From NCBI GenBank assembly GCA_009835735.1, contig VXWX01000051.1:1-56996 (forward strand): a stretch of 56,996 bases of DNA, read 5' to 3'. Of this stretch, positions 44,775 to 54,406 are shown piece by piece. The notes beneath the pieces are model-generated. The model did not search any database, was not told the DNA's origin, and was given only the letters and a program-made list of their open reading frames with translations. Every line of letters starts with the position of its first letter. Position 1 is the first letter of the stretch. Made by a program: the position numbers and the translations under genes. The stretch comes from Acidimicrobiaceae bacterium. GTDB lineage: Bacteria > Actinomycetota > Acidimicrobiia > Acidimicrobiales > Aldehydirespiratoraceae.

Positions 44775-45809
44775 ATGCACAAGGGCGCCGTGATCGGCGC
44801 GTCGGGCTTCACCGGCGCTGAGCTGCTGCGGATCTGCGCGTCCCATCCCGGCCTGGAGGCCGTGGTGGCCACCGGCGATTCCATGGCCGGCCGGGCAGTG
44901 GCCGACCTGTACCCGAGCCTGGCCCCCGCCTACGGCGACACCCAGTTCGTGCTCTACGAGCCGGGCGTCGCCTCCGGATGCGACCTGGCTTTCTGCGCGC
45001 TGCCCCACGGCGCCTCGCAGTCAGTGGTTCCGGAGTTGCGCAACGACGTCAAGCATGTCGTCGATCTGGCTGCAGACTTCAGGCTCGACGATCCCGGCCT
45101 GTACCCGACGTGGTACGGCGAGGAGCACACCGCGCCGGAACTGCTCGACGAGTTCGTGTTCGGCCTTCCCGAGCTGTTCCGCGACGACATCCTCGGTGCC
45201 GAGCTGGTGGCCGCGCCCGGCTGCTACGTGACCACGGCCACGCTGGCTCTGGCCCCGCTCGTCGCGGCGGGCGCGGTGGAGCCGCACGGGATCATCGTCG
45301 ACGCGGCCAGCGGCGTGTCCGGCGCGGGCCGGCCGCCGAAGCCGAACACGACGTTCTGCGCGGTGGATGAGGACTTCACCGCCTATGGTCTGCTGACCCA
45401 CCGGCACACGCCTGAGATCGAGATGGCGGTGTCCCGCCACGCCGGCAGCGATGTGCAGGTGCTGTTCACACCCCATCTGGCGCCCATGAACCGGGGCATC
45501 CTCGCCACCTGCTACGCCAGGCCCACCGGAGCGACGAGCACGGACGAGGTCCTCGGCCTGCTGAGCGACGCCTATCACGACGAGCCGTTCGTGGTGGTGA
45601 GCGACCGGTCGCCCTCCACCAAGGCGACGCTGGGATCCAACAGCGTCCACATCACCGCCAGGGCCGACGCCCGCACCGGGTGGGTGATGGCCATCGCCGC
45701 GCTCGACAACCTGGTCAAGGGAGCGTCGGGCCAGGCCGTGCAGTGCGCCAACCTGGCGCTGGGCATCGACGAGACCGCCGGACTGGCTCCGGCGGGGATC
45801 TACCCCTAG
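44775..45809 (+). CDS. argC: N-acetyl-gamma-glutamyl-phosphate reductase
   Basis: A 344-residue NADPH-dependent reductase, the third step of arginine synthesis. It opens with GAVIGASGFTGAELLRICAS (NADP fold). The catalytic Cys is in VAAPGCYVTTATLALAPL. GVSGAGRPPKPNTTFCAV and TPHLAPMNRGIL are family hallmarks. ATG 44775 is 6 nt from TAGCTT with no SD. First gene of argC-J-B-D-F-R-G-H, placed directly behind the inverted-repeat operator. Confidence 0.97.
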   Translation: MHKGAVIGASGFTGAELLRICASHPGLEAVVATGDSMAGRAVADLYPSLAPAYGDTQFVLYEPGVASGCDLAFCALPHGASQSVVPELRNDVKHVVDLAADFRLDDPGLYPTWYGEEHTAPELLDEFVFGLPELFRDDILGAELVAAPGCYVTTATLALAPLVAAGAVEPHGIIVDAASGVSGAGRPPKPNTTFCAVDEDFTAYGLLTHRHTPEIEMAVSRHAGSDVQVLFTPHLAPMNRGILATCYARPTGATSTDEVLGLLSDAYHDEPFVVVSDRSPSTKATLGSNSVHITARADARTGWVMAIAALDNLVKGASGQAVQCANLALGIDETAGLAPAGIYP

Positions 45810-45818
45810 GGGGGACCG

Positions 45819-47048
45819 ATGGCTGAGACCAAGGTGTCCCCGCTTGCTCCCGCGGCCTTCCCTGCTATGCCCGCCGTCGCCGGTGTGCGGCTGGCGGTGG
45901 CCGCGGCCGGGATCCGCTATACGGGCCGGGACGACCTGATGCTGGCCGAACTGCCGCCGGGCAGCACGGTGGCCGGTGTCTTCACCCGGTCGCTGTGCAC
46001 GGCCGCGCCCGTCGACTGGTGCCGGGACGCCCTGGTGGCGAGCGCCGGGCACGGACGGGCCATCATCGTCAACTCGGGCAATGCCAATGCCTTCACCGGC
46101 GCGGCCGGGTACCGCGTCGCCGAGCACACCGCCCGGTCGGTGGCCGGAGCGCTGGGTGCGCCGGCTCACGAGGTGCTGGTCGCCTCAACCGGGGTGATAG
46201 CCGAGGACCTGCCCGTGGAGCGCATCGACGCTGCGCTTCCTTCGCTCGTCGCCGGCCTCTGCGCGCCGGATCGGCGGTCCTGGGAGGCCGCCGCGGTCGC
46301 CATCGGCACGACCGACACGTTCCCCAAGGCTGCGTCGGCGCCGGTGGCAGGCACGACCGCCCACGTGGCAGGCATCGCCAAGGGCAGCGGCATGATCGCT
46401 CCCGACATGGCGACCATGCTCGCGTTCGTGTTCACCGACATGGCCATGGACGCCCAGACTGCCCAGGAGTGCCTGTTGGGGTCGGTGGAGAAGAGCTTCA
46501 ACCGCATCACCGTGGACTCCGACACATCCACCAGCGACACCGTGCTGCTGGCCGCAACCGGCACATCGGGTCATGGCGCCGACCGGCACATAACGGCCTT
46601 CCGCGACGCGCTCGACGCGGTGATGATGGATCTGGCCCACCAGATAGTGCGTGACGGTGAGGGGGCTACCAAGTTCGTGGCCGTCACCGTCACCGGGGCG
46701 GCCGAGGATACCGCCGCGGAAGCCATAGCACGGGCGGTGGCCGACTCCCCTCTAGTAAAGACTGCCCTGGCCGCCTCCGACGCCAACTGGGGCCGGATCG
46801 TGGCCGCGGTGGGCAAGGCCGGCCAGCGGGCTGATCGGGACCGGCTGTCGATCTGGATCGGCGACGAGCAGTGCGCCGAGGGTGGCATGCCCCATCCCGA
46901 CTACAGCGAGGAGCTGGCCACCAAGCACCTGCTGGGCGACGAAATCGAGCTCCGGGTCGACGTGGGCGTGGGCGACGGGGAGGCCACGATCTGGACCTGT
47001 GATCTGACCCACGGCTACATCGACATCAATGCGGGGTACAGGACATGA
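45819..47048 (+). CDS. argJ: Ornithine acetyltransferase / glutamate N-acetyltransferase
   Basis: A 409-residue self-cleaving enzyme that recycles the acetyl group from acetylornithine to glutamate. The cleavage/nucleophile Thr is in KGSGMIAPDMATMLAFVFTD. Substrate-binding GVFTRSLCTAAPVDW, VNSGNANAFTG and ITVDSDTSTSDT are intact. Its presence means the cyclic acetyl pathway, so argE is not needed; whether it also uses acetyl-CoA (replacing argA) cannot be read from sequence. The end overlaps argB (ATGA). Confidence 0.97.
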   Translation: MAETKVSPLAPAAFPAMPAVAGVRLAVAAAGIRYTGRDDLMLAELPPGSTVAGVFTRSLCTAAPVDWCRDALVASAGHGRAIIVNSGNANAFTGAAGYRVAEHTARSVAGALGAPAHEVLVASTGVIAEDLPVERIDAALPSLVAGLCAPDRRSWEAAAVAIGTTDTFPKAASAPVAGTTAHVAGIAKGSGMIAPDMATMLAFVFTDMAMDAQTAQECLLGSVEKSFNRITVDSDTSTSDTVLLAATGTSGHGADRHITAFRDALDAVMMDLAHQIVRDGEGATKFVAVTVTGAAEDTAAEAIARAVADSPLVKTALAASDANWGRIVAAVGKAGQRADRDRLSIWIGDEQCAEGGMPHPDYSEELATKHLLGDEIELRVDVGVGDGEATIWTCDLTHGYIDINAGYRT

Positions 47049-47962
47049 GCCCGGAGACGCCGCACACGCCGGATCCGGCCGACGAGACGCACGGCTTCGA
47101 GCCCGAGCGGCGGGCCCGGGCGCTGGTGGAGGCACTGCCTTACATCCGGCGCTTCCGGGGCGCGGTGGTGGTCGTCAAGTACGGCGGCCACGCCATGATC
47201 GACCCCGCTCTTGCCTCCTCATTCGCACGCGACATCGTGCTGGTGCGCGCCGTCGGGCTGCACCCGGTGGTGGTCCACGGCGGAGCCCCCCAGATCGGTG
47301 AGCACCTGCGGAGGCTGGGCAAGGAAAGCGAGTTCCGCGACGGCCTTCGGGTCACCGATGCCGAAACCCTCGAAGTGGCCCGGATGGTGCTGGTCGGGAA
47401 GGTAGGCCGGGACATCGTGAGCGCCATCAATGCGAACGGGGGAGCGGCCCTCGGGCTCTCCGGCGAGGACGGGAACCTCGTCACGGCAGTGCCCCGGGAT
47501 CCCGCGTTGGGCTTCGTCGGCGACGTCGCGGCCGTCAATCCCGCTCTCCTCGAGCGCCTCGTGACTAGAGAGATCGTCCCTGTCGTGTCGTCGATCGGCG
47601 CGGATGAGGGCGGGCAGGCCTACAACATCAACGCCGACACCATGGCGGCGGCCCTGGCCGGCGCCCTCGGCGCGGCCAAGGTCGTGTACCTCACCGACGT
47701 TCCCGGTCTGCTTGCCGATACCGCGGAGCCGTCGTCTCTGGTGAGCCGGGCCAGCGTTGGTGAGGTGGAGGCCATGATCGACTCGGGCGCCGTGAGCGGC
47801 GGGATGATCCCCAAGGCTCGGGCCTGCGTGGACGCGGTGCGCCAGGGCGCCGGCTCCGCACACATGCTCGACGGTCGGATACCCCATGCCGTGCTGCTCG
47901 AGCTGTTCACCGACGCCGGAATAGGCACGATGATCACCCAGAAGACCGAGGACCAGCTATGA
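47045..47962 (+). CDS. argB: Acetylglutamate kinase
   Basis: A 305-residue amino-acid kinase. VVVKYGGHAMIDP binds ATP phosphate, HPVVVHGGAPQIGEHL binds substrate, and YNINADTMAAALAGAL and SGGMIPKARACVDAV are typical. An N-terminal helix precedes the kinase fold (ERRARALVEALPYIRRFRG). That extra helix is characteristic of hexameric, arginine-inhibited enzymes, so feedback control at this step is likely. Starts on the argJ ATGA and ends on the argD ATGA. Confidence 0.97.
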   Translation: MSPETPHTPDPADETHGFEPERRARALVEALPYIRRFRGAVVVVKYGGHAMIDPALASSFARDIVLVRAVGLHPVVVHGGAPQIGEHLRRLGKESEFRDGLRVTDAETLEVARMVLVGKVGRDIVSAINANGGAALGLSGEDGNLVTAVPRDPALGFVGDVAAVNPALLERLVTREIVPVVSSIGADEGGQAYNINADTMAAALAGALGAAKVVYLTDVPGLLADTAEPSSLVSRASVGEVEAMIDSGAVSGGMIPKARACVDAVRQGAGSAHMLDGRIPHAVLLELFTDAGIGTMITQKTEDQL

Positions 47963-49155
47963 GTAGAGCCGTGCTGATGAACAACTACGGCACCCCGCCG
48001 GTGACCTTCGTGCGGGGCGACGGCACCGAGCTCTGGGACGACCGCGGCCGGCGCTACCTCGACTTCCTGTGCGGGCTGGCGGTGACCGGGCTGGGGCACG
48101 CCCACCCGGCGGTGACGGAGGCGGTCGCGGCCCAGGCGGGGACGCTCATACACACGTCGAACCTCTTCGCCAACGAGCCGACCGCCGAGGTGGTGGAGAC
48201 GCTCGACCGGCTGATCCGCTCCGGTGCCGGCGGCGACACCGAGCCCGGTCGGATCCTCTTCCAGAACTCCGGCGCCGAGGCGGTCGAGGCCGCCCTCAAG
48301 CTGGCTCGCAAGCACCAGGGTCGGGGTCGCCATGGGGTGGTGAGTGCCTACGGGTCGTTCCACGGCCGCACGCTGGCCGCGCTGGCGGCGACCGGTCAGC
48401 CCGAGAAGCACGAGCCCTTCCAGCCGATGCCGGAAGGCTTCCGCCATGTGCCCTTCGACGACTTCGGCGCGCTGGAGGCGGCGCTCGACCCCTCCGTCGG
48501 GGCGGTGGTGCTCGAGTCGGTCCAGGGCGAGGGCGGCGTCGTGCCGGCCGGCGACGAGTACTTGCAGGCCGTGCGGCGGGTGTGCGACGAGCGCGGCATC
48601 CTGCTGGTGATGGATGAGATCCAGACCGGTCTCGCCCGTACCGGGCGGTGGTTCGGCTACCAGCACGCCGGCGTGCAGCCCGACATCGTGACCATGGCCA
48701 AGGCGCTCGGCAACGGCGTGCCCGTCGGAGCGGTCTGGGCCAGGCCCGACGTCGCGGCCGCCTTCGTTCCCGGCGACCACGGCTCGACCTTCGCGGGCCA
48801 GCCGCTGGCCCTGGCCGCGGTGCGGGCCGTCCTCGCGCAGATGCAGGCCATGGACGCGCCCGCGGTCGCGGACCGCCTCGGTGCCGCCCTGCGGGACCGG
48901 CTGCTCCAGATCGACGGCGTGGACAGGGTGCGGGGCCGGGGCCTGCTGCTGGCCGCAGAGCTGTCGGAGGAGGCCAGAGCGGGCCGCTCGGCGAAGGACG
49001 TCGCTTCGGCCTGCCTCGACCGGGGGCTGGTGGTGAACGGAGTGACCCCGACGGCCCTGCGTCTCGCCCCGCCGTTCGTGGTCTCCGAAGAGCAGATCTC
49101 GGCAGGGTGTTCCATCCTCGCCGGAGTACTGGAAGACACACAGTTAAGGAGTTGA
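47959..49155 (+). CDS. argD: Acetylornithine aminotransferase
   Basis: A 398-residue class III PLP aminotransferase. RYLDFLCGLAVTGLGHAHPA, FQNSGAEAVEAALKLARKH, YGSFHGRTLAALAATGQ, MDEIQTGLARTGRWF (PLP-binding Asp), and the Schiff-base Lys in VTMAKALGNGVPVGAVW are all visible. The 3' end is followed after one base by argF, whose SD (TAAGGAG) overlaps the argD stop. It may also serve lysine synthesis as DapC, as is often the case in actinobacteria. Confidence 0.96.
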   Translation: MSRAVLMNNYGTPPVTFVRGDGTELWDDRGRRYLDFLCGLAVTGLGHAHPAVTEAVAAQAGTLIHTSNLFANEPTAEVVETLDRLIRSGAGGDTEPGRILFQNSGAEAVEAALKLARKHQGRGRHGVVSAYGSFHGRTLAALAATGQPEKHEPFQPMPEGFRHVPFDDFGALEAALDPSVGAVVLESVQGEGGVVPAGDEYLQAVRRVCDERGILLVMDEIQTGLARTGRWFGYQHAGVQPDIVTMAKALGNGVPVGAVWARPDVAAAFVPGDHGSTFAGQPLALAAVRAVLAQMQAMDAPAVADRLGAALRDRLLQIDGVDRVRGRGLLLAAELSEEARAGRSAKDVASACLDRGLVVNGVTPTALRLAPPFVVSEEQISAGCSILAGVLEDTQLRS

Positions 49156-49156
49156 G

Positions 49157-50050
49157 ATGCGTCATTTCCTAGATATCGACGACCTGCAGCCGAGCGATCT
49201 CGCCCGGATCCTGAACTTGGCGACCACCCCGAAGCCGCCGCCGGTTCTGGCCGGCAAGGGCGCGTCGCTGCTGTTCGAGAAGCCCTCGGCCCGCACCCGC
49301 AGTTCCACCGAGATGGCCGTGGTGCAGTTGGGGGGCCACCCCACCTACATCGGCGCAGCCGAGGTCGGTCTGGACGAGCGCGAGAGCGTGGAGGACGTGA
49401 CCCGGACCCTGGCGTGCTACAACGCGGTGATCGGGGCGAGGGTGTTCGCCCACCGCACGGTGAAGCGCATGGCGGCCGTGAGCGCGGTGCCGGTCATCAA
49501 CCTGCTCAGCGACGCTGCCCACCCCACCCAGGCCGTGGCCGACCTGCTGACGATCAGGGCTGCTCGCGGCCATCTCGAAGGCCGTGTCCTGGCCTACGTC
49601 GGCGACGCCAACAACATGGCCCACTCGCTGGCGTACGCGGCCGGCCTGTCGGGCATGGCAGTGCGTATCGCCAGTCCCGTTGGCTACGGGTTCAGCGAGG
49701 CCGACCTGCGGCGGATGCGCCGCCGCGGCTGCGAGCCCGTCCAGGTGCAGAAGCCGGCCGAAGCGGTGAGCGGCGCTGATGTGGTCTACACCGACGTATG
49801 GACCTCGATGGGCCAGGAGGAGGAAGCCGAGCAGCGCCGCAAGGACTTCTCCGGTTTCAGGGTGGACCGGCGGATGATGGCCCGCGCCGCATCGGGCGCC
49901 GTGTTCATGCACTGCCTGCCCGCCCACCGGGGCGAGGAGGTGGCCTCCACCGTGATCGACGGTCCCAGCAGCCTGGTGTGGGAGCAGGCGGCCAACCGGA
50001 TGCACGCGGCCAGGGGCCTGCTGCTGTGGCTGATGGAACAGGCCGAGTAG
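49157..50050 (+). CDS. argF: Ornithine carbamoyltransferase
   Basis: A 297-residue anabolic enzyme joining ornithine and carbamoyl phosphate. The phosphate loop is FEKPSARTRSSTEMAVVQLG; S-A-R-T-R replaces the usual S-T-R-T-R. HPTQAVADLLTI, LAYVGDANNMAHSL and MHCLPAHRGEEV (ornithine loop) follow. ATG 49157 has the strongest Shine-Dalgarno in the window (TAAGGAG, 5-nt spacing), in contrast to the leaderless first genes. It uses the carbamoyl phosphate made by CarAB at 21-25.4 kb. Confidence 0.96.
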   Translation: MRHFLDIDDLQPSDLARILNLATTPKPPPVLAGKGASLLFEKPSARTRSSTEMAVVQLGGHPTYIGAAEVGLDERESVEDVTRTLACYNAVIGARVFAHRTVKRMAAVSAVPVINLLSDAAHPTQAVADLLTIRAARGHLEGRVLAYVGDANNMAHSLAYAAGLSGMAVRIASPVGYGFSEADLRRMRRRGCEPVQVQKPAEAVSGADVVYTDVWTSMGQEEEAEQRRKDFSGFRVDRRMMARAASGAVFMHCLPAHRGEEVASTVIDGPSSLVWEQAANRMHAARGLLLWLMEQAE

Positions 50051-50058
50051 AGCCGGCT

Positions 50059-50526
50059 ATGAGCAAGACCAGCCGTCAGCACCTCATCGTCAGACTGCTC
50101 GGCGAGCACGCCGTGGCCAGCCAGCAGCAGCTGGTCGATCTGCTGGCGTCCGCAGGCGTGACCGCGACCCGGGCGACGGTGTCGCGCGATCTCGACGTTC
50201 TCGGTGCGGTGAAGGTCCGCGTTCCGGGAGGAGGAACCGTGTACGCCATACCCGAGCATCCCATCGACCGCATCGCGCCGGAGGAGCATCTCAGGAAGGT
50301 GATGGGCGACTGGGTGGCCGACATCGGTGCTTCGGGCAACCTGGCGGTGGTGCGCACACCGCCCGGCTCGGCCCACGTAGTGGCGTCCGCCCTCGACAGG
50401 GCCGGTCTTGAAGAGGTGCTGGGAACGGTGGCGGGCGACGACTCGCTGATCGTGGTGGCCACCGACGGGACTCCGGGCTCGGAGCTGGCCGACCGCCTGC
50501 GGGACCTGGCCGGCTTGGACCAGTGA
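50059..50526 (+). CDS. argR: Arginine repressor
   Basis: A 155-residue hexameric repressor. The N-terminal winged helix has [20 protein letters not shown]. The C-terminal arginine-binding and trimerisation domain has [17 protein letters not shown] and [13 protein letters not shown]. It lies between argF and argG in the operon it is expected to regulate through the inverted repeat at 44711-44744. The gap to argF is 8 nt and to argG 31 nt. Confidence 0.95.
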   Translation: MSKTSRQHLIVRLLGEHAVASQQQLVDLLASAGVTATRATVSRDLDVLGAVKVRVPGGGTVYAIPEHPIDRIAPEEHLRKVMGDWVADIGASGNLAVVRTPPGSAHVVASALDRAGLEEVLGTVAGDDSLIVVATDGTPGSELADRLRDLAGLDQ

Positions 50527-50557
50527 TTACGAGAACGAAGTTGGGAGAGGCATCGAA

Positions 50558-51814
<1,257 letters not shown>

Positions 51815-51816
51815 TC

Positions 51817-53202
51817 ATGGACGACTCGGCGACTCTGTGGCACGGGCGGTTCGGTGGCGATCCCGCCGACGCGCTCCGGGCCCTCAACGACAGCCTGCCC
51901 TTCGACCGGCGCATGTTCCGCGAGGACATCGCGGGGTCGCGCGCCCATGCGACGATGCTGGCCGCGGTCGGGCTGATCACCGGCGATGAGGGCGACGCCA
52001 TCTGCGCCGCGCTCGACACGGTCGAGGCCGAGATGGCTGAGGGCCACTTCGTCTTCGCGCCCGGCGACGAGGACATTCACACCGCGGTGGAGCGGCGGGT
52101 CACCGAGATCACACCGGCCGGGGCCAAGCTCCACACCGGTCGCAGCCGCAACGACCAGGTGGCCGCCGACCTGCGGCTGTGGACTCGCTCTGCCCTGGAC
52201 GATGTCGCCCGGGCAGTGCTGGGTGTGCAGCGGACGCTGCTGAGCCGGGCCATCGGTGCCGGCGAGGCGCGGCTGCCGGGATATACCCACCTGCAGCAGG
52301 CGCAGCCGGTGCTGCTGGCCCACCATCTGCTGGCCCACGGTTGGGCTCTGGCCCGCGACGTCGAGCGGCTGGTCGAGGCCCGTCGCCGGGCCGACGTCTC
52401 CCCGCTGGGGGCGGGCGCGCTGGCCGGGTCGTCGCTGCCGCTGGACCCTGAGCGGACCGCGGCCGAGTTGGGATTCGCGTCCGTCTTCGAGAACAGCCTC
52501 GACGCGGTGGCCGACCGCGACTTCGTGGTCGACGCCCTCTACGCCCTGGCCGTCCTCGGGGTCCACCTGAGCCGGATCGGCGAGGAGCTTGTGCTGTGGT
52601 CGTCGTCGGAGTTTGGTTTCGTCGAGCTCGACGATGCCTACGCGACCGGCTCGTCGATGATGCCCCAGAAGAAGAACCCCGACGTGGCCGAACTGGCCCG
52701 GGCCAAGGCCGGCCGCCTCATCGGGCACCTGACCGGTCTGCTGGCCACTCTCAAGGGACTGCCCCTGGCCTACGCCAAGGATCTCCAGGAGGACAAGGAG
52801 CCCCTGTTCGACGCGGTCGACACGACCCTGCTCACGCTGGCCGCCCTGGACGGGCTCCTGTCGACGGCCCGTTTCAACACCGACCGCATGGCGGATGCGG
52901 CATCGTCGCCCTACTCCTCGGCCACCGACCTGGCCGAGTGGATGGTGGCGCGGGGTACGCCGTTCCGCGAGGCCCACGCCGCGGTCGGTGAGTTGGTGCG
53001 GCGCTCGCTGGCCGGTGAGGGATCGCTGGCCGAGCTGGCAGCCGCCGACGATCGGCTCGGTCCGGAGGCCGCCGCCCTGCTCGAACCGGGGGCATCGGCG
53101 GCGCGCCGCAACACGCACGGCGCGGGTGGTCCGGAGTCGGTGGCCGCGCAGCTGGAGAGCTTCCGGGAACGGATCGAGAGCGACGCGGTCCGCTTGGGGT
53201 GA
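51817..53202 (+). CDS. argH: Argininosuccinate lyase
   Basis: A 461-residue fumarase/aspartase-superfamily enzyme releasing arginine and fumarate. LWHGRFGGDPADALRALNDS opens the protein, HTGRSRNDQVAADLRLW and GYTHLQQAQPVLLAHHLLAH follow, and the signature loop is GSSMMPQKKNPDVAELARAK with the catalytic Ser. All sites are intact. It completes the arginine pathway. The stop overlaps the mpg start (GTGA). Confidence 0.97.
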   Translation: MDDSATLWHGRFGGDPADALRALNDSLPFDRRMFREDIAGSRAHATMLAAVGLITGDEGDAICAALDTVEAEMAEGHFVFAPGDEDIHTAVERRVTEITPAGAKLHTGRSRNDQVAADLRLWTRSALDDVARAVLGVQRTLLSRAIGAGEARLPGYTHLQQAQPVLLAHHLLAHGWALARDVERLVEARRRADVSPLGAGALAGSSLPLDPERTAAELGFASVFENSLDAVADRDFVVDALYALAVLGVHLSRIGEELVLWSSSEFGFVELDDAYATGSSMMPQKKNPDVAELARAKAGRLIGHLTGLLATLKGLPLAYAKDLQEDKEPLFDAVDTTLLTLAALDGLLSTARFNTDRMADAASSPYSSATDLAEWMVARGTPFREAHAAVGELVRRSLAGEGSLAELAAADDRLGPEAAALLEPGASAARRNTHGAGGPESVAAQLESFRERIESDAVRLG

Positions 53203-53789
53203 GCCGCAAGCGCCTCCCTCGTGACTTCTACGCGCGACACGCGCTGGAGGTCGCGCCCGAGCTGCTCAACAAGGTGCTGGTGGCGCCGGATGGCCGTGCC
53301 GGCCGGATCGTGGAGGTCGAGGCCTACCGGGGCGCCGACGATCCCGGCAGCCACGGCTTCCGCGGCATGACCAGGCGCAACGCCACCATGTTCGGCCCGC
53401 CGGGCCGTCTGTACGTGTACTTCTCCTACGGCATGCACTGGTGCGCCAACTTGGTGGCGGAGACCGACGGGGTGGCCGCCGCGGTGCTGCTGCGGGCGCT
53501 CACTCCGCTGGAGGGCCTCGAAGCCATGTACGCGGCCCGGGGTCCGGCTGCTCGCCGGGACCGGGACCTGTGCAGCGGCCCGGCCAAGCTCACCCAGGCC
53601 CTCGGCATCGACGGCTTCCTCGACGGCGCCGACCTCGTTAGCGGCGACCGGGGTGTGACCATCGTGGACGACGGTCAGTCGCCCCCGCCCGAACCCGCCG
53701 TCACCACCAGGATCGGTCTCAGCAACGGCGCGGATCTGCCCTGGCGCTTCTGCGTAGCCGGAGCAGCCGACGTCTCCCGCCCGCTCTAG
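53199..53789 (+). CDS. mpg: 3-methyladenine DNA glycosylase (AAG/MPG family)
   Basis: A 196-residue alkyladenine glycosylase for base-excision repair. RIVEVEAYRGADDPGSHGFR contains the catalytic Glu and substrate pocket. TRRNATMFGPPGRLYVYFSY and GMHWCANLV are the canonical core, and CSGPAKLTQALGI completes the fold. GTG 53199 overlaps argH. The argH-mpg-tyrS neighbourhood is a known actinobacterial order. The stop shares CTAG with the convergent membrane-protein gene. Confidence 0.95.
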   Translation: MSRKRLPRDFYARHALEVAPELLNKVLVAPDGRAGRIVEVEAYRGADDPGSHGFRGMTRRNATMFGPPGRLYVYFSYGMHWCANLVAETDGVAAAVLLRALTPLEGLEAMYAARGPAARRDRDLCSGPAKLTQALGIDGFLDGADLVSGDRGVTIVDDGQSPPPEPAVTTRIGLSNGADLPWRFCVAGAADVSRPL

Positions 53790-54406
53790 ACGTCTCCTGG
53801 GACTTGGCAGTTGTCCATGTTGTTGAGGCGGGAGAAGCCGTCCATGCGCTCGGTGTAGGTGCTGCCCTCGGTCATGTCCACCAGCAGGAAGCGCAGTTCC
53901 CGGTCGGGGGTGTCCTCGTCGGCGGTGCGGAGCCGGTCCGAGTGGTTGCGACGGTCCAAGACGTAGACGTCCCAGTCGGCCAGCCAGTCGCCGACCAGAG
54001 CCGCATCCGGCGGACCGTCCCCGTCGGTCGAGTCCGACAGCGAGGCCTGGGCTCGCAGGCGCAGGTCGTCCACGAGCGCCTCGACTTCATCGGTGCCCTG
54101 GTCCACCTGCTCGGCGCGCTCGGCCCGGGAGTCCGCCTGGCGAGCGGTGGGCAGCGCGGCAATGACCGTCTGAGCCTCAGCACAGCGCTGGTCGGCCCAC
54201 TGGGCGAAGCCGCGATTGTCGAGACGGGCCGGATTCTCGGTGCGGGCCCACGGCGAGAAGGCCCACGCCCAGAACACGAAGCTGCCCACGATGAACAGGC
54301 CGCCCAGCCACCGGCCCACCAGGCGCCATCTCTTGCGGACCGGTGTCGCGTCGGCACCGGCACCGCCGTCCGCCCCGGCTGCTGCATCGGGTCTCTGAGT
54401 GGTCAC
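53786..54406 (-). CDS. Hypothetical single-pass membrane protein downstream of the PBP
   Basis: A 206-residue protein. The N-terminal 28 residues are Ala/Gly/Asp-rich and cytoplasmic, ending in basic RKRWRLVGRW. One transmembrane helix follows (about 31-50, GGLFIVGSFVFWAWAFSPWA). The extracytoplasmic part has a single Cys in ADQRCAEAQTVIAAL, a helical AERAEQVDQGTDEVEALVDD, and ends MDNCQVPGDV; the two Cys could form a disulfide. The GTG start overlaps the PBP stop, so it is coexpressed with that cell-wall enzyme. I recognise no named family. Confidence 0.75.
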   Translation of the reverse strand: MTTQRPDAAAGADGGAGADATPVRKRWRLVGRWLGGLFIVGSFVFWAWAFSPWARTENPARLDNRGFAQWADQRCAEAQTVIAALPTARQADSRAERAEQVDQGTDEVEALVDDLRLRAQASLSDSTDGDGPPDAALVGDWLADWDVYVLDRRNHSDRLRTADEDTPDRELRFLLVDMTEGSTYTERMDGFSRLNNMDNCQVPGDV

